Of a stretch of DNA of 11,295 nucleotides, positions 1 through 7,151 are shown in pieces. How positions within the stretch are numbered: position 1 is the stretch's first letter; the number at the start of each line of letters is the position of its first letter. The position numbers were made by a program, and so were the translations under genes. The stretch is from an uncultured Treponema sp. (GTDB taxonomy: Bacteria > Spirochaetota > Spirochaetia > Treponematales > Treponemataceae): positions 1 to 11,295 of the forward strand of contig CAJPOL010000059.1 of assembly GCA_905372265.1 (NCBI GenBank), read 5' to 3'. Below the pieces are notes generated by a model, which saw only the letters and a list, made by a program, of their open reading frames with translations, did no database searches and was not told where the DNA came from.

Positions 1-52
1 TACCCTTCGTTACGACGCAAGCGTCGGGGTATTAAACCCTCCGCACGAATAA
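1..52. repeat. Left-edge palindrome, possible end of a dispersed repeat or gene tail
   Basis: Bases 13-26 read CGACGCAAGCGTCG, a perfect palindrome around AA, flanked by TACCC (1-5) and GGGTA (27-31), which can also pair. All three plus-strand frames are open from the window edge, with stops at 33-35, 50-52 and 79-81, so a short gene tail cannot be excluded. None of these tails shows a recognisable domain. The nested inverted repeat suggests a hairpin-forming intergenic element, but its copy number elsewhere cannot be judged from this window. Confidence 0.35.
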
Positions 53-165
53 AAACTATAGTATCATATAGAAAATCATAACACCGTTTCCAAAGCCGAC
101 AAACGGTCAGATCAGTTTGCGGTTTAAAACAATGTTAGAAAGACTAAAAAATCATATAGTTTTTA
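50..165. repeat. AT-rich segment with nested inverted repeats
   Basis: An 11-base perfect inverted repeat lies at 50-60 (TAAAAACTATA) and 155-165 (TATAGTTTTTA). Inside it is a second perfect 7-base inverted repeat, ACCGTTT at 83-89 and AAACGGT at 101-107, with an 11-base loop. CAAAC at 100-104 can instead pair with GTTTG at 115-119, so two exclusive folds are possible. A further repeat, CTAAAAA at 144-150 with TTTTTAG at 160-166, overlaps the right arm. The 9-mer ATCATATAG occurs directly at 63-71 and 151-159. No stem is followed by a T-run typical of a terminator. AT-rich DNA makes chance repeats likely, so a small non-coding element is only a possibility. Confidence 0.3.
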
Positions 166-220
166 GAAAATAAATGAATAAGTATTAAGCTATTATTTAA
201 AAAATATATACTATTGAACT

Positions 221-249
221 TTGATTAACTTAACTTCTTATGATATACT
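221..249 (+). promoter_or_regulatory. sigma70-type promoter upstream of the glycosyltransferase
   Basis: TTGATT at 221-226 and TATACT at 244-249 are separated by 17 bases and sit in strongly AT-rich DNA (about 170-245). The -10 box matches the consensus at five of six positions and the -35 box at four of six. The expected start of transcription is near base 256, giving a leader of about 230 bases before the GTG at 486. No other equally good promoter was seen before the gene. Confidence 0.55.
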
Positions 250-425
250 CACTTCATGGACTTTACACGGAAATTGCCGGCATGCACAGTATTTTCCATA
301 CTCATTTAAGCCGGTGGGAAAAACGATACGGGGCAGATACTACAGAGCAAACTTATCAGAAACGGCACCGCGGAAGATGCAATTTGGCGAAAATTATTAA
401 AGATTGGAAAGTAGAATTACTGTAA
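240..425 (+). CDS. Doubtful small ORF in the leader of the glycosyltransferase gene
   Basis: An open frame of 61 codons ends with TAA at 423-425. I do not recognise the product, which is basic and has no membrane segment or known motif. Its first ATG at 240 lies inside the -10 region of the promoter at 221-249, so that promoter could not supply a transcript covering it. An internal ATG at 282 would give 47 residues, but no Shine-Dalgarno precedes it. Codon choice is not absurd for a coding region, so a decayed gene remnant or a small real gene cannot be ruled out. The likelier reading is untranslated leader. Confidence 0.15.
   Translation: MIYSLHGLYTEIAGMHSIFHTHLSRWEKRYGADTTEQTYQKRHRGRCNLAKIIKDWKVELL
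256..309 (+). CDS. Possible 17-codon leaderless leader peptide
   Basis: The ATG at 256 falls exactly where the promoter at 221-249 predicts the first transcribed base: the -10 box ends at 249 and six bases follow before the A. The frame reads MDFTRKLPACTVFSILI and stops with TAA at 307-309. If translated, it would be a leaderless upstream peptide in the long leader of the glycosyltransferase gene. There is no run of one amino acid to suggest classical attenuation. The only support is the promoter geometry. Confidence 0.15.
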   Translation: MDFTRKLPACTVFSILI

Positions 426-430
426 GCGCG

Positions 431-449
431 GATAACGGATACTGTTATC
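431..449 (+). promoter_or_regulatory. Small inverted repeat just before the glycosyltransferase ribosome binding site
   Basis: GATAAC at 431-436 and GTTATC at 444-449 are perfect complements with a 7-base loop, 20 bases before the Shine-Dalgarno at 470-475. It could be a weak RNA hairpin in the leader or an operator-like palindrome. No T-run follows, so it is not an intrinsic terminator. Confidence 0.2.
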
Positions 450-469
450 TCATACATTTGCCGTGTGGC

Positions 470-475
470 AGGAGG
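470..475 (+). promoter_or_regulatory. Strong Shine-Dalgarno fixing a GTG start at 486
   Basis: AGGAGG is a full-strength ribosome binding site. It lies 10 bases before the GTG at 486, while the in-frame GTG at 465 lies upstream of it and so cannot be served by it. The ATG at 479 is in another frame and only 3 bases away. The site therefore decides in favour of 486. Confidence 0.75.
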
Positions 476-485
476 ATTATGCCTT

Positions 486-1736
486 GTGAAGATTTTGCAT
501 TGCATTGCGCAGCTGCCGATGAAGACGGGGAGCGGCGTTTATTTTACCGTAACGGTTGAGGGCATGATCAAAAAAGGCTATGACAATGCCGTTCTGTACG
601 GAACCCAAAAACCGTTTTCGGAACAGCCTTTTTCTCAGTCCTTGGATACGCTTATCCATGCGGATGTTCGGGAATTTCCGGTTGAGTTTTTAACCGATGC
701 ATTGCCTTTTCCGATTGCCGGTATGAGCGATGAAATGCCGTATCAGTCTACCGTGTATTCGCAGATGAGCGCCGATATGCTTGATGCATGGATAGGGGCT
801 TTTAAAAAAGCGCTGCTTAAAGCGCGGGATGTATTTCAGCCCGATGTCATCATCGCTCATCATCTGTTTATACTAACCTCGCTTATCACTGAGGTATTTC
901 CCGATACGCGCATAATTGCCGTCAGCCATAGTACGGATATCCGCCAAATAAAACGGCATCCTCATTTGAAAGAGCGTTATATTCACAATCTTGATAAGCT
1001 CCATACCGTTTTTACCGTTACCCCTAAGGATTGCAGCGCAATAGAAGCGCTCTTTTCTATCTCAAAAGAAAGGATACGGATATCAGGAGGCGGTTTTGAT
1101 CCCCGCCTTTTTAATACCGAAAACCGCCGCTCTTTTGACGGGACATGCAGACTTGTCTATGCAGGAAAAATTTCGGAATCGAAAGGGGTTTTTGAGCTTG
1201 CAAAAACCGTTCCGCTTATTCTCAAGCGCTATCCGCATACGGAGCTGACGATTATAGGCAATGCAACCGATGAGCAAAAAGCGCAACTGTATCAAAATGC
1301 GCACGGTTCCGATCGCCTGAAAATATGCAATGCATTGACGCAGCGGGACATGAGCGCTCTTTTAAAGACGATGGATATTTTTATCCTGCCCTCTTATTAT
1401 GAAGCGCTCGGCCTTGTTGCCGTTGAAGCGCTGGCATGCGGGCTTTTTGCCGTTACAACGGAAATAGAGGGTCTCATCACCCTGCTCGGGGCTACGGTCA
1501 ACACAAGCGGCATCATTGAATATGTTCCGCTCCCCCGTATCTACGATGTTGATAAAGCCTATGAAGAAGACAAACCTGCTTTCGTCAAAAACCTTGCAGA
1601 AAAAATGATGGTACAAATAAAGCGGGTTATTTCAGGCGCGGATATATATGCTTCCGTTTCGGAAGAAATACGGAAACACTCTTGGGTCGGTATTATCGAT
1701 ACAATCGATGCCGCAATAACCGGAGGGTCTCTATAG
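486..1736 (+). CDS. GT4-family glycosyltransferase (glycosyl transferase group 1)
   Basis: This 416-residue protein has the two-lobed GT-B layout. The N-terminal acceptor lobe (about 1-195) opens with a beta strand and a Gly-rich turn (KTGSGVYF near residue 14). The C-terminal donor lobe (about 215-385) starts with RLVYAGKISESKG at 222-234, whose K228 and K233 fit the basic residues that hold the sugar-nucleotide phosphates in this family. The hallmark EX7E motif is present as E306 and E314 within YYEALGLVAVEALACG. Members transfer a sugar from a nucleotide donor with retention of configuration, usually in the cytoplasm or at the inner membrane face. Sugar and acceptor cannot be read from the sequence. 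No signal peptide or membrane segment is seen. GTG at 486 is chosen because AGGAGG precedes it, and it gives an N-terminus (VKILHCIAQLP) typical of the family. An exported protein of unknown function follows after 32 bases, probably cotranscribed. Confidence 0.88.
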   Translation: MKILHCIAQLPMKTGSGVYFTVTVEGMIKKGYDNAVLYGTQKPFSEQPFSQSLDTLIHADVREFPVEFLTDALPFPIAGMSDEMPYQSTVYSQMSADMLDAWIGAFKKALLKARDVFQPDVIIAHHLFILTSLITEVFPDTRIIAVSHSTDIRQIKRHPHLKERYIHNLDKLHTVFTVTPKDCSAIEALFSISKERIRISGGGFDPRLFNTENRRSFDGTCRLVYAGKISESKGVFELAKTVPLILKRYPHTELTIIGNATDEQKAQLYQNAHGSDRLKICNALTQRDMSALLKTMDIFILPSYYEALGLVAVEALACGLFAVTTEIEGLITLLGATVNTSGIIEYVPLPRIYDVDKAYEEDKPAFVKNLAEKMMVQIKRVISGADIYASVSEEIRKHSWVGIIDTIDAAITGGSL

Positions 1737-1768
1737 ATTTCTCTTAAAATACCGATATTCAAATTACT

Positions 1769-2803
1769 ATGATTGCAGTTCCGCCCAAAAAATCGTCTTT
1801 TTTTATGTGTGCCGTATTGGCTGCCGTTTCTATTTTGTATTCGTATGATTCTGTAAACCCTAATCCTGAGCATATTCAGAGCAATACCGCTGCTGAATGG
1901 AGACCGGTTTTTCCGGGTGCGCTTTTTGCGCCATATCCGTATATGGGGCCGTTTGAACCTGCCGGACTTGCAGGCCCGATCGATTACAAAGATATTGTAA
2001 AGAATCAAGAGCGTGCGCAGCAAGGATTGCAATCGGTTCTATTAAATAGCGATATTTTTGCCTTATATGGAAAGCCCAACGCCTACACAATGGGAATACT
2101 CGGTCAGTATTCGCTTGCAGAGATTGAACCGATTATGAATGAGTTTGTCAGGCTCTATGACACGGCAAACGGGCAGCGGGGAATTATTCCGGCGTTTTAC
2201 ATCATTTACGGAACTTGTTGGCCGGCGGGGAATATCGGCATATTATCCACTGCGGTTACCGAAAAATATATTCAGTTTGCGGCGGAACGCGGGTGGTATG
2301 TCTTCCTTGATCATCAAATCGGGAAATATACGGTCGCAGAGGCAATGAACAAGCTGCTCCCCTTTTTAAAATATCCTAATGTGCAGTTGGCGCTTGATCC
2401 CGAATGGCGCACCACAAGACCTATGCGGGAGATCGGTTCGGTTACCGCAGAAGAAATTAACGAAGCGCAGCAGATTATGCAGGATTATATGATCAAACAC
2501 GGTATCGGCGGACGAAGAATGTTGGTTATTCATCAGTTCAATGCCGGTATGATTAAACGCCGCAGCGCCGTTAAAAGCAATTATGAGCGGGTGCAGCTGA
2601 TTCACTGTGCCGACGGTTTCGGCTCGCCGAAACTGAAAAAAGAGACGTATGCCTATAACGCCGCAGCAAAAAATATTCCGTTAAAATCCTTTAAGCTCTT
2701 TTTAAAACCGACTGTAGCGGGCGCCGGTTACGATATTCCTATTATGAAACCTGACGAAGTATTTAAACTGGTGCCGCGTCCGTATCTGATTATGTACCAA
2801 TAA
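1769..2803 (+). CDS. Exported or membrane-anchored protein of an uncharacterised conserved family
   Basis: The 344-residue product starts with a basic stretch (KK at 7-8) and a hydrophobic run (about 10-25), which looks like a Sec signal or N-terminal anchor. There is no lipobox. The rest resembles, from memory, an uncharacterised secreted family best known in Actinobacteria, sharing YGKP (100-103), a strand ending LDHQIG (D181), LALDPEW (207-213), IHQF (H255), HCADGFG (279-285) and a C-terminal YQ. Several motifs end predicted beta strands, which suggests a TIM-barrel-like fold with D181, D210, E212, H255 and D282 near one pocket. A glycosidase-like activity is conceivable but unproven. ATG at 1769 is the only ATG before the signal-like segment: an in-frame stop lies at 1745-1747, and the next ATG (1805) would cut into the hydrophobic run. 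No Shine-Dalgarno is visible, so expression may rely on coupling to the glycosyltransferase upstream. Its last 14 bases overlap the end of the convergent yigZ gene. Confidence 0.75.
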   Translation: MIAVPPKKSSFFMCAVLAAVSILYSYDSVNPNPEHIQSNTAAEWRPVFPGALFAPYPYMGPFEPAGLAGPIDYKDIVKNQERAQQGLQSVLLNSDIFALYGKPNAYTMGILGQYSLAEIEPIMNEFVRLYDTANGQRGIIPAFYIIYGTCWPAGNIGILSTAVTEKYIQFAAERGWYVFLDHQIGKYTVAEAMNKLLPFLKYPNVQLALDPEWRTTRPMREIGSVTAEEINEAQQIMQDYMIKHGIGGRRMLVIHQFNAGMIKRRSAVKSNYERVQLIHCADGFGSPKLKKETYAYNAAAKNIPLKSFKLFLKPTVAGAGYDIPIMKPDEVFKLVPRPYLIMYQ

Positions 2804-3431
2804 AATGTACGGAAGAAGCCCCTTTCGTTGTCTCCGTAACGAGGCGGCTGAATGTATTGCAGCAGTCAAGCGGAAGAGAGCCGCTCAGCTTGACTGTCTG
2901 GGAAAATTGGGTTTCGGCAAAGTATACGGGCAAAGCTGCGGCGGCGTGGAGCAGCAGCCGGTGATCTTCATAGCGGCAGCTCAGCTCAAAACGGGCTTTT
3001 TTAATAAGCGGTTCAACGGCAATCCCGTCAAGCGCAGCTTTTGCGGCGCTTGCATAGGCTTTAACAAGACCTCCCGTTCCTAAAAGGATGCCGCCGAACC
3101 AGCGCGTTACCGTTATCAGCATATTTGTTATACCGCTTCCTTTTACCACGCTCAAAACCGGCTGTCCTGCCGTTCCTGCCGGTTCTCCGTCATCGCTGCA
3201 CCCGAGTATTGCTCCGGTTTCGCCTACTGCAAATGCGTGAACCACATGCCGCGCATCCCGATACCGCTCTTTTTGTTGTTTGACAATATCACGTGCCGTC
3301 TGCGCTTGTTCGGTATAAAAAACATCCGCGCGGAATACCGATTTTTTTACGGTGATTTCCGCCGATGCCGCCGGTATTATGAATGCATCGGGTGACAGCG
3401 TATGTTCCGCGCTTTGTTTGAGGACTAGCAT
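2790..3431 (-). CDS. yigZ: YigZ / IMPACT (UPF0029) family protein
   Basis: This 213-residue protein carries the family signature CSDDGEPAGTAGQPVL at 78-93 and a second conserved block, TRWFGGILLGTGGLVKAY, at 109-126. Both lie in the N-terminal UPF0029 domain (about 20-130). Residues of about 140-205 fit the C-terminal DUF1949 domain, which has a ferredoxin-like fold in solved relatives. The length is normal for bacterial members. The eukaryotic relative IMPACT acts in translation control through GCN1/GCN2; the bacterial role is not settled. The protein should be cytoplasmic. Its ATG overlaps the folD stop by 7 bases, so translation is probably coupled, and no clear Shine-Dalgarno of its own is seen. 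It is the last gene of the pepF operon and ends inside the convergent exported-protein gene. Confidence 0.9.
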   Translation of the reverse strand: MLVLKQSAEHTLSPDAFIIPAASAEITVKKSVFRADVFYTEQAQTARDIVKQQKERYRDARHVVHAFAVGETGAILGCSDDGEPAGTAGQPVLSVVKGSGITNMLITVTRWFGGILLGTGGLVKAYASAAKAALDGIAVEPLIKKARFELSCRYEDHRLLLHAAAALPVYFAETQFSQTVKLSGSLPLDCCNTFSRLVTETTKGASSVHFIGT

Positions 3432-4321
3432 CCGGCCGTTTCCGATTCAGACGGATAACCGGTTTGAAGCTGCGCTGCGCGAAGCGTGTTGCGCAGCAGC
3501 ATAGCGACCGTCAAAGGGCCGATGCCGCCCGGCACGGGGGTAATCCAGCCTGCCCGTTCCGACACGGTTTCAAACTCAACATCGCCGGTCAGCCGGTAGC
3601 CTGAAGCCCTTGAACTGTCCGGCAGCCGGTTAATGCCCGTGTCGATCACGACCGCGCCGGATTTTACCATCCCGCCGGTAATCAGAGCGGGGCTGCCCGC
3701 CGCCGCTATCAGAATATCCGCTTCCCGAGCGATGCGGGCAAGGTCTTTTGTCTTTGTGTGGCAGAGCGTTACTGTTGCATCAGCATTAGTCAGCAAGGCG
3801 GCGAGCGGTTTTCCGACAATCACCGACCGTCCGACAATGACGGCGCGGCTGCCTGCAACCGGCGCACCGGTTGACCGGATCGCATGCATGATACCCTGCG
3901 GCGTACACGGCGCCAAACACGGCAAACCGGATATAAGCCTGCCGAGATTAACCGGCGTAAATCCGTCCACATCCTTTTGCGGCTCCAGCGCTTGGAGCGC
4001 CGCTGCGGTATTGATGCTGCGCGGCAGCGGCAGCTGCACTAAAATCCCGTGTACTGCATCATCATGGTTAAGACTGCGGATAACGGACAGCACCGATTCG
4101 GTATCGGCGCTGTCGGGAAAGCGGTGAATACGGTAGCGCATACCGGCTTTTTCCAGCGCTTTTATTTTTGCTGCAATGTATGTTTTTGAAGCGGGGTCTT
4201 CTCCGGCGGTGAGGATTGCAAGGCAAGGCTGCCGCCGCGTTTGACTATATGCGGCAGTAAGCCGGATTACGTCATCGGTTACTGCTTGAGCCAGTTTTTT
4301 ACCGTCTATGATATGCGCCAT
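3425..4321 (-). CDS. folD: Bifunctional methylenetetrahydrofolate dehydrogenase / methenyltetrahydrofolate cyclohydrolase FolD
   Basis: FolD oxidises 5,10-methylene-THF to 5,10-methenyl-THF with NAD(P)+ and hydrolyses that to 10-formyl-THF, supplying one-carbon units for purines and formyl-Met-tRNA in the cytoplasm. The 298-residue length is normal. Visible hallmarks are DPASKTYIAAK (42-52) with Y48 and the catalytic lysine K52, VQLPLP (95-100) with Q96, DVDGF (117-121) with D119, PCTPQGI (138-144), the nucleotide-binding VGRSVIVGKP (163-172) and TPVPGGIGPLT (261-271). All expected active-site residues are present. The start is supported by AGGAG at 4333-4337, which overlaps the stop codon of the M28 gene upstream. 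The gap between the two genes is 14 bases, and the 3' end overlaps yigZ by 7 bases, so it sits in the middle of a four-gene operon with two peptidases, an unusual grouping for a folate gene. Confidence 0.96.
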   Translation of the reverse strand: MAHIIDGKKLAQAVTDDVIRLTAAYSQTRRQPCLAILTAGEDPASKTYIAAKIKALEKAGMRYRIHRFPDSADTESVLSVIRSLNHDDAVHGILVQLPLPRSINTAAALQALEPQKDVDGFTPVNLGRLISGLPCLAPCTPQGIMHAIRSTGAPVAGSRAVIVGRSVIVGKPLAALLTNADATVTLCHTKTKDLARIAREADILIAAAGSPALITGGMVKSGAVVIDTGINRLPDSSRASGYRLTGDVEFETVSERAGWITPVPGGIGPLTVAMLLRNTLRAAQLQTGYPSESETAGC

Positions 4322-4332
4322 AGAATATCTTT

Positions 4333-4337
4333 CTCCT
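4333..4337 (-). promoter_or_regulatory. Shine-Dalgarno of folD overlapping the upstream stop codon
   Basis: Read on the minus strand, TATAGGAGAAAG contains both the TAG stop of the M28 gene (4338-4336) and AGGAG (4337-4333), 11 bases before the folD ATG. This arrangement favours reinitiation or coupling between the two genes. Confidence 0.6.
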
Positions 4338-5304
4338 ATATAGCAAGCTCTTTTACCGTTGCGAGGTAGTGCAGCATGGTATCCATGAGTACGAAAGCTG
4401 ACGGGGTGAGGGTTTCAATGCTGTCGGACGGACTATGCATACGCTGCCATGTCTGCGGAACGGCGGCAGCAAGCGGGGAATCGGGAGGTACTTTTGTATT
4501 GTTGATGATGTACTGCTGCACTATCTGTTCATCCGTTCCGCTTTCCTGTTCCGCACCGGAGGCTGTTTTGTACGAGTTGCCGCTTTTGTGCGGTGCAGCC
4601 GCTAAATACCGGCTTAACCGCGTTGCCTCCGCTGCCGGCAATACGGTGATCACTTGCGCGCTCAACCCTGCCGAAATAAACCCCGCATTATCGCTATATG
4701 CGGTCGGTAAGGAGCGCCATCTGCCCCTACAGGCGGCATCGGCATATGTACAGCAGCGGCGGTGAAAAGCGGTAAGTTTTACCGTCTTTTTTTTATCTCT
4801 CCCGTAAATTCCCGATTCCGAGAGGATGAGCGTATCGCCCGCTCCGCATAAATCGAACACGAATAGATCGTCATCCTGCATCGACAAACTGCGTAAGCCT
4901 TGTCCGAGCCGGTATGCCCCTTGATTGCGGATGCCGTCGGCTCCGGCTTCCTCTCCATCGGTAAAAATAATACGGATATTGTGCGCTGCCGGCTGCCGGT
5001 TCAGCGCTTGGGCAAACAGCAGCAGCTGTATGCAAGCGGCCGAATTATCGTTTGCGCCGGGCGTATGATCATCGCGGTCATAATGCGCAATAAGGTTCTT
5101 CATTTTGAAGCGGGGATTATAGGCCGATTGCCTGTATGTTACAATAATATGCGTTTTATTTTGAAGCGTAACGGTATGGTACCGAATTCCTTGTGCCGAT
5201 AACCATGCGGTAAGATAGGCGCACCGGTCGATCTCCGGTTCCAAAAAGGAGCTGAAAAGAGACGAACCGATTATGGTCTTCGCTTGTTCATACGTCATAG
5301 GCAC
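4336..5304 (-). CDS. M28-family zinc metallopeptidase (aminopeptidase-like)
   Basis: This roughly 320-residue protein shows the co-catalytic two-zinc layout of peptidase family M28. The likely ligands and catalytic residues, numbered from the GTG, are H74 and D76 (AHYD), D86 bridging (GANDN), E118 as general base and E119 as ligand (TDGEEAG), D151 (VFDL) and H290 (MHSPSD). Family members usually remove N-terminal residues from peptides. No signal peptide is seen, so it probably acts in the cytoplasm, perhaps on fragments from PepF encoded just upstream. The start is uncertain: GTG at 5304 and ATG at 5298 are two codons apart, and neither has a clear Shine-Dalgarno. The GTG lies 14 bases past the pepF stop. 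The usual small-Gly pair after the bridging Asp region is replaced by NSAAC, a modest departure. Substrate specificity cannot be predicted. Confidence 0.85.
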   Translation of the reverse strand: MPMTYEQAKTIIGSSLFSSFLEPEIDRCAYLTAWLSAQGIRYHTVTLQNKTHIIVTYRQSAYNPRFKMKNLIAHYDRDDHTPGANDNSAACIQLLLFAQALNRQPAAHNIRIIFTDGEEAGADGIRNQGAYRLGQGLRSLSMQDDDLFVFDLCGAGDTLILSESGIYGRDKKKTVKLTAFHRRCCTYADAACRGRWRSLPTAYSDNAGFISAGLSAQVITVLPAAEATRLSRYLAAAPHKSGNSYKTASGAEQESGTDEQIVQQYIINNTKVPPDSPLAAAVPQTWQRMHSPSDSIETLTPSAFVLMDTMLHYLATVKELAI

Positions 5305-5318
5305 AAGGTCGGCTGTGC

Positions 5319-7151
5319 TTAAAAAGCGGCGAGCGCCGTATCCAATTCGGCAACTAACCGGGCAAAATGCTTACAGGCGGCCTCAACCGGCTCAGGAGAG
5401 GCCATATCAACTCCGGCAATCCTCAAAGATTCAATCGGATAGCGGGAACCGCCTGAAGTTAAAAATGTAAAATAGTCTTTCCGTTCGGACTCGCCGCCGT
5501 TACACACCCGTTCCGCAAGCGCAAGCGAAGCGGAGATGCCGGTTGCATATTTATACACATAGAAAGCATTGTAAAAATGAGGAATCCGTAAACCTTCAAG
5601 GTCGCTGCATTCTTCAAACTGCATGGCAGGGCCAAAATAGGCGGTAAGCAGTTTACGGTACTCGCTTCTGAGGTTTTCAAGGGTGAGCGGAATGCCTTCT
5701 TCAACTAAATTATGCGTGATGTGTTCGTATTCCGCAAACATCGTTTGCCGGTACAGCGTTGCTAAAATATCCCCGATCCGGATGCTTAAAAGATACGCGC
5801 GCATTTTTATATCGGACGTGTTCTTTAAAAGATAGCGGAACAGGAGCTCTTCATTGAATGTCGAGGCGACTTCGGCTTCAAAAATCGTATAATTATAGCT
5901 TAAAAAAGGATTATTGCGTGCCGAATACCATGAATGCATTGAATGTCCGCCTTCATGCGCAAGCGTAAAAACATCCCGGATAACATCCTCTTTATAATTC
6001 ATCAAAATATAGGGCTCGCCTTCAAAACCGCCTGCTGAGAATGCACCCGACCGTTTTCCCTTGTTTTCATAGCGGTCGACCCAGCCGTTCAAAAGACCGT
6101 TTCTGAGGGTATCGACATATGCGCCGCCGAGCGGTTTTAACGCTTCGCTGATGATGTCAACTGCTTCGCTATATGACGTATGCTTGCGTACCTCGCTGAC
6201 AAGCGGTATGTACACATCATAATGGTGCAGCTGTTCAAGGCCGAGCGTCTTTTGCATAAGTGCATAAAAAGAATGCAGCGGCGGCATATTCCGGTGTACT
6301 GTTTCGATTAGGTTGTCGTAGACCGCAACCGGTACCTTGTCGGGATAGAGCGCACATTCCCGCGCCGATTTGTAACCGCGGATTCGGGCAAGTGCGATGT
6401 CCTGCTGGACTTGACCGGTGTAAAGCGATGCGATGGTATTTTTATAGGAATCGAACACACTGTAGAATTGCAGATACGCTTGTTTGCGGATGTTCCGGTC
6501 GGGATGTATCAAAAACTGAGAAAAAGAGGATTGAGAAAGCTCCTTTGTGCCTTCCGCGGTTTCGATGGAGCCGAACCGGAAATCGACATTAGTGAGCGCC
6601 GAAAAACTGCGGTGAGCGGTGTCATGCGATTCGATAAGCAGCGAAAGCAGTCTTTCTTCGCCGTCGCTCAGCGTATGGGCTTTTAATCTGATCTGTTTTT
6701 CGATAAAGACTTTATACGGAGCAAAAGCTGCGCTCGTTTCGTTGGCAGGATCAATCCATGCGCGGATAACGGGTTCAGGAATCGCCAGCAAAGCCGGAAT
6801 AAACCAGCTTGTTTCCGCTGAAAGTTCGGTAGCGGCCATCATAAAACGGGAAAACCGTTCAATGTTTTTTGAATCGCTTTCATCGGCCGACTTCATTAAA
6901 AAAGCATAGTTACCGGTCGTCTCGGCTATCCGTTCGGCATTTTCAACTGCTTGTAGACAGCCGATAAGCGCTTCGGCTGTCACTGTTTCAAGGTTAGTAA
7001 AATCGTTTTTGTAGGCAAGGATTGCCTCCTTAGCAGCTGCTATGCTGCGAAGCGATTGTTCCCACTCTTCATCATTTTTAAAAAGGCTGCTCAGATTCCA
7101 CTGATCGCCGGGAGCAACGTCCGAACGTTGCGGTATAGTTGAGTTTTTCAT
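5319..7151 (-). CDS. pepF: Oligoendopeptidase F (M3 family zinc peptidase)
   Basis: PepF enzymes are cytoplasmic zinc endopeptidases that cut short oligopeptides. The zinc motif HEGGH is at 399-403 (catalytic E400), followed by FEAEVAST at 424-431, where E427 is the likely third ligand, 28 residues after the first histidine. The N-terminal oligopeptidase F region (about 110-185) and the M3 catalytic domain (about 200-585) are in the normal order, and 610 residues is a usual length. The start is taken as ATG at 7151. An in-frame TTG at 7166 would add five residues, but it lies upstream of the predicted transcription start. No Shine-Dalgarno precedes the ATG, and a good promoter places the first transcribed base on its A, so the message may be leaderless. 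It heads the operon with the M28 peptidase, folD and yigZ, and is divergent from the MFS-HEAT gene. Confidence 0.94.
   Translation of the reverse strand: MKNSTIPQRSDVAPGDQWNLSSLFKNDEEWEQSLRSIAAAKEAILAYKNDFTNLETVTAEALIGCLQAVENAERIAETTGNYAFLMKSADESDSKNIERFSRFMMAATELSAETSWFIPALLAIPEPVIRAWIDPANETSAAFAPYKVFIEKQIRLKAHTLSDGEERLLSLLIESHDTAHRSFSALTNVDFRFGSIETAEGTKELSQSSFSQFLIHPDRNIRKQAYLQFYSVFDSYKNTIASLYTGQVQQDIALARIRGYKSARECALYPDKVPVAVYDNLIETVHRNMPPLHSFYALMQKTLGLEQLHHYDVYIPLVSEVRKHTSYSEAVDIISEALKPLGGAYVDTLRNGLLNGWVDRYENKGKRSGAFSAGGFEGEPYILMNYKEDVIRDVFTLAHEGGHSMHSWYSARNNPFLSYNYTIFEAEVASTFNEELLFRYLLKNTSDIKMRAYLLSIRIGDILATLYRQTMFAEYEHITHNLVEEGIPLTLENLRSEYRKLLTAYFGPAMQFEECSDLEGLRIPHFYNAFYVYKYATGISASLALAERVCNGGESERKDYFTFLTSGGSRYPIESLRIAGVDMASPEPVEAACKHFARLVAELDTALAAF

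Noticed and set aside
144..166. CTAAAAA/TTTTTAG hairpin as a terminator
   Set aside because: The stem is almost all A-T pairs and no T-run follows outside the stem on either strand.
465..485. GTG at 465 as the glycosyltransferase start
   Set aside because: It lies upstream of the AGGAGG at 470-475, which clearly serves the in-frame GTG at 486. The extra residues do not fit the family N-terminus.
3633..4127. Long plus-strand open frame inside folD
   Set aside because: It is an antisense shadow of a fully intact folD with all active-site motifs, and its product has no recognisable features.
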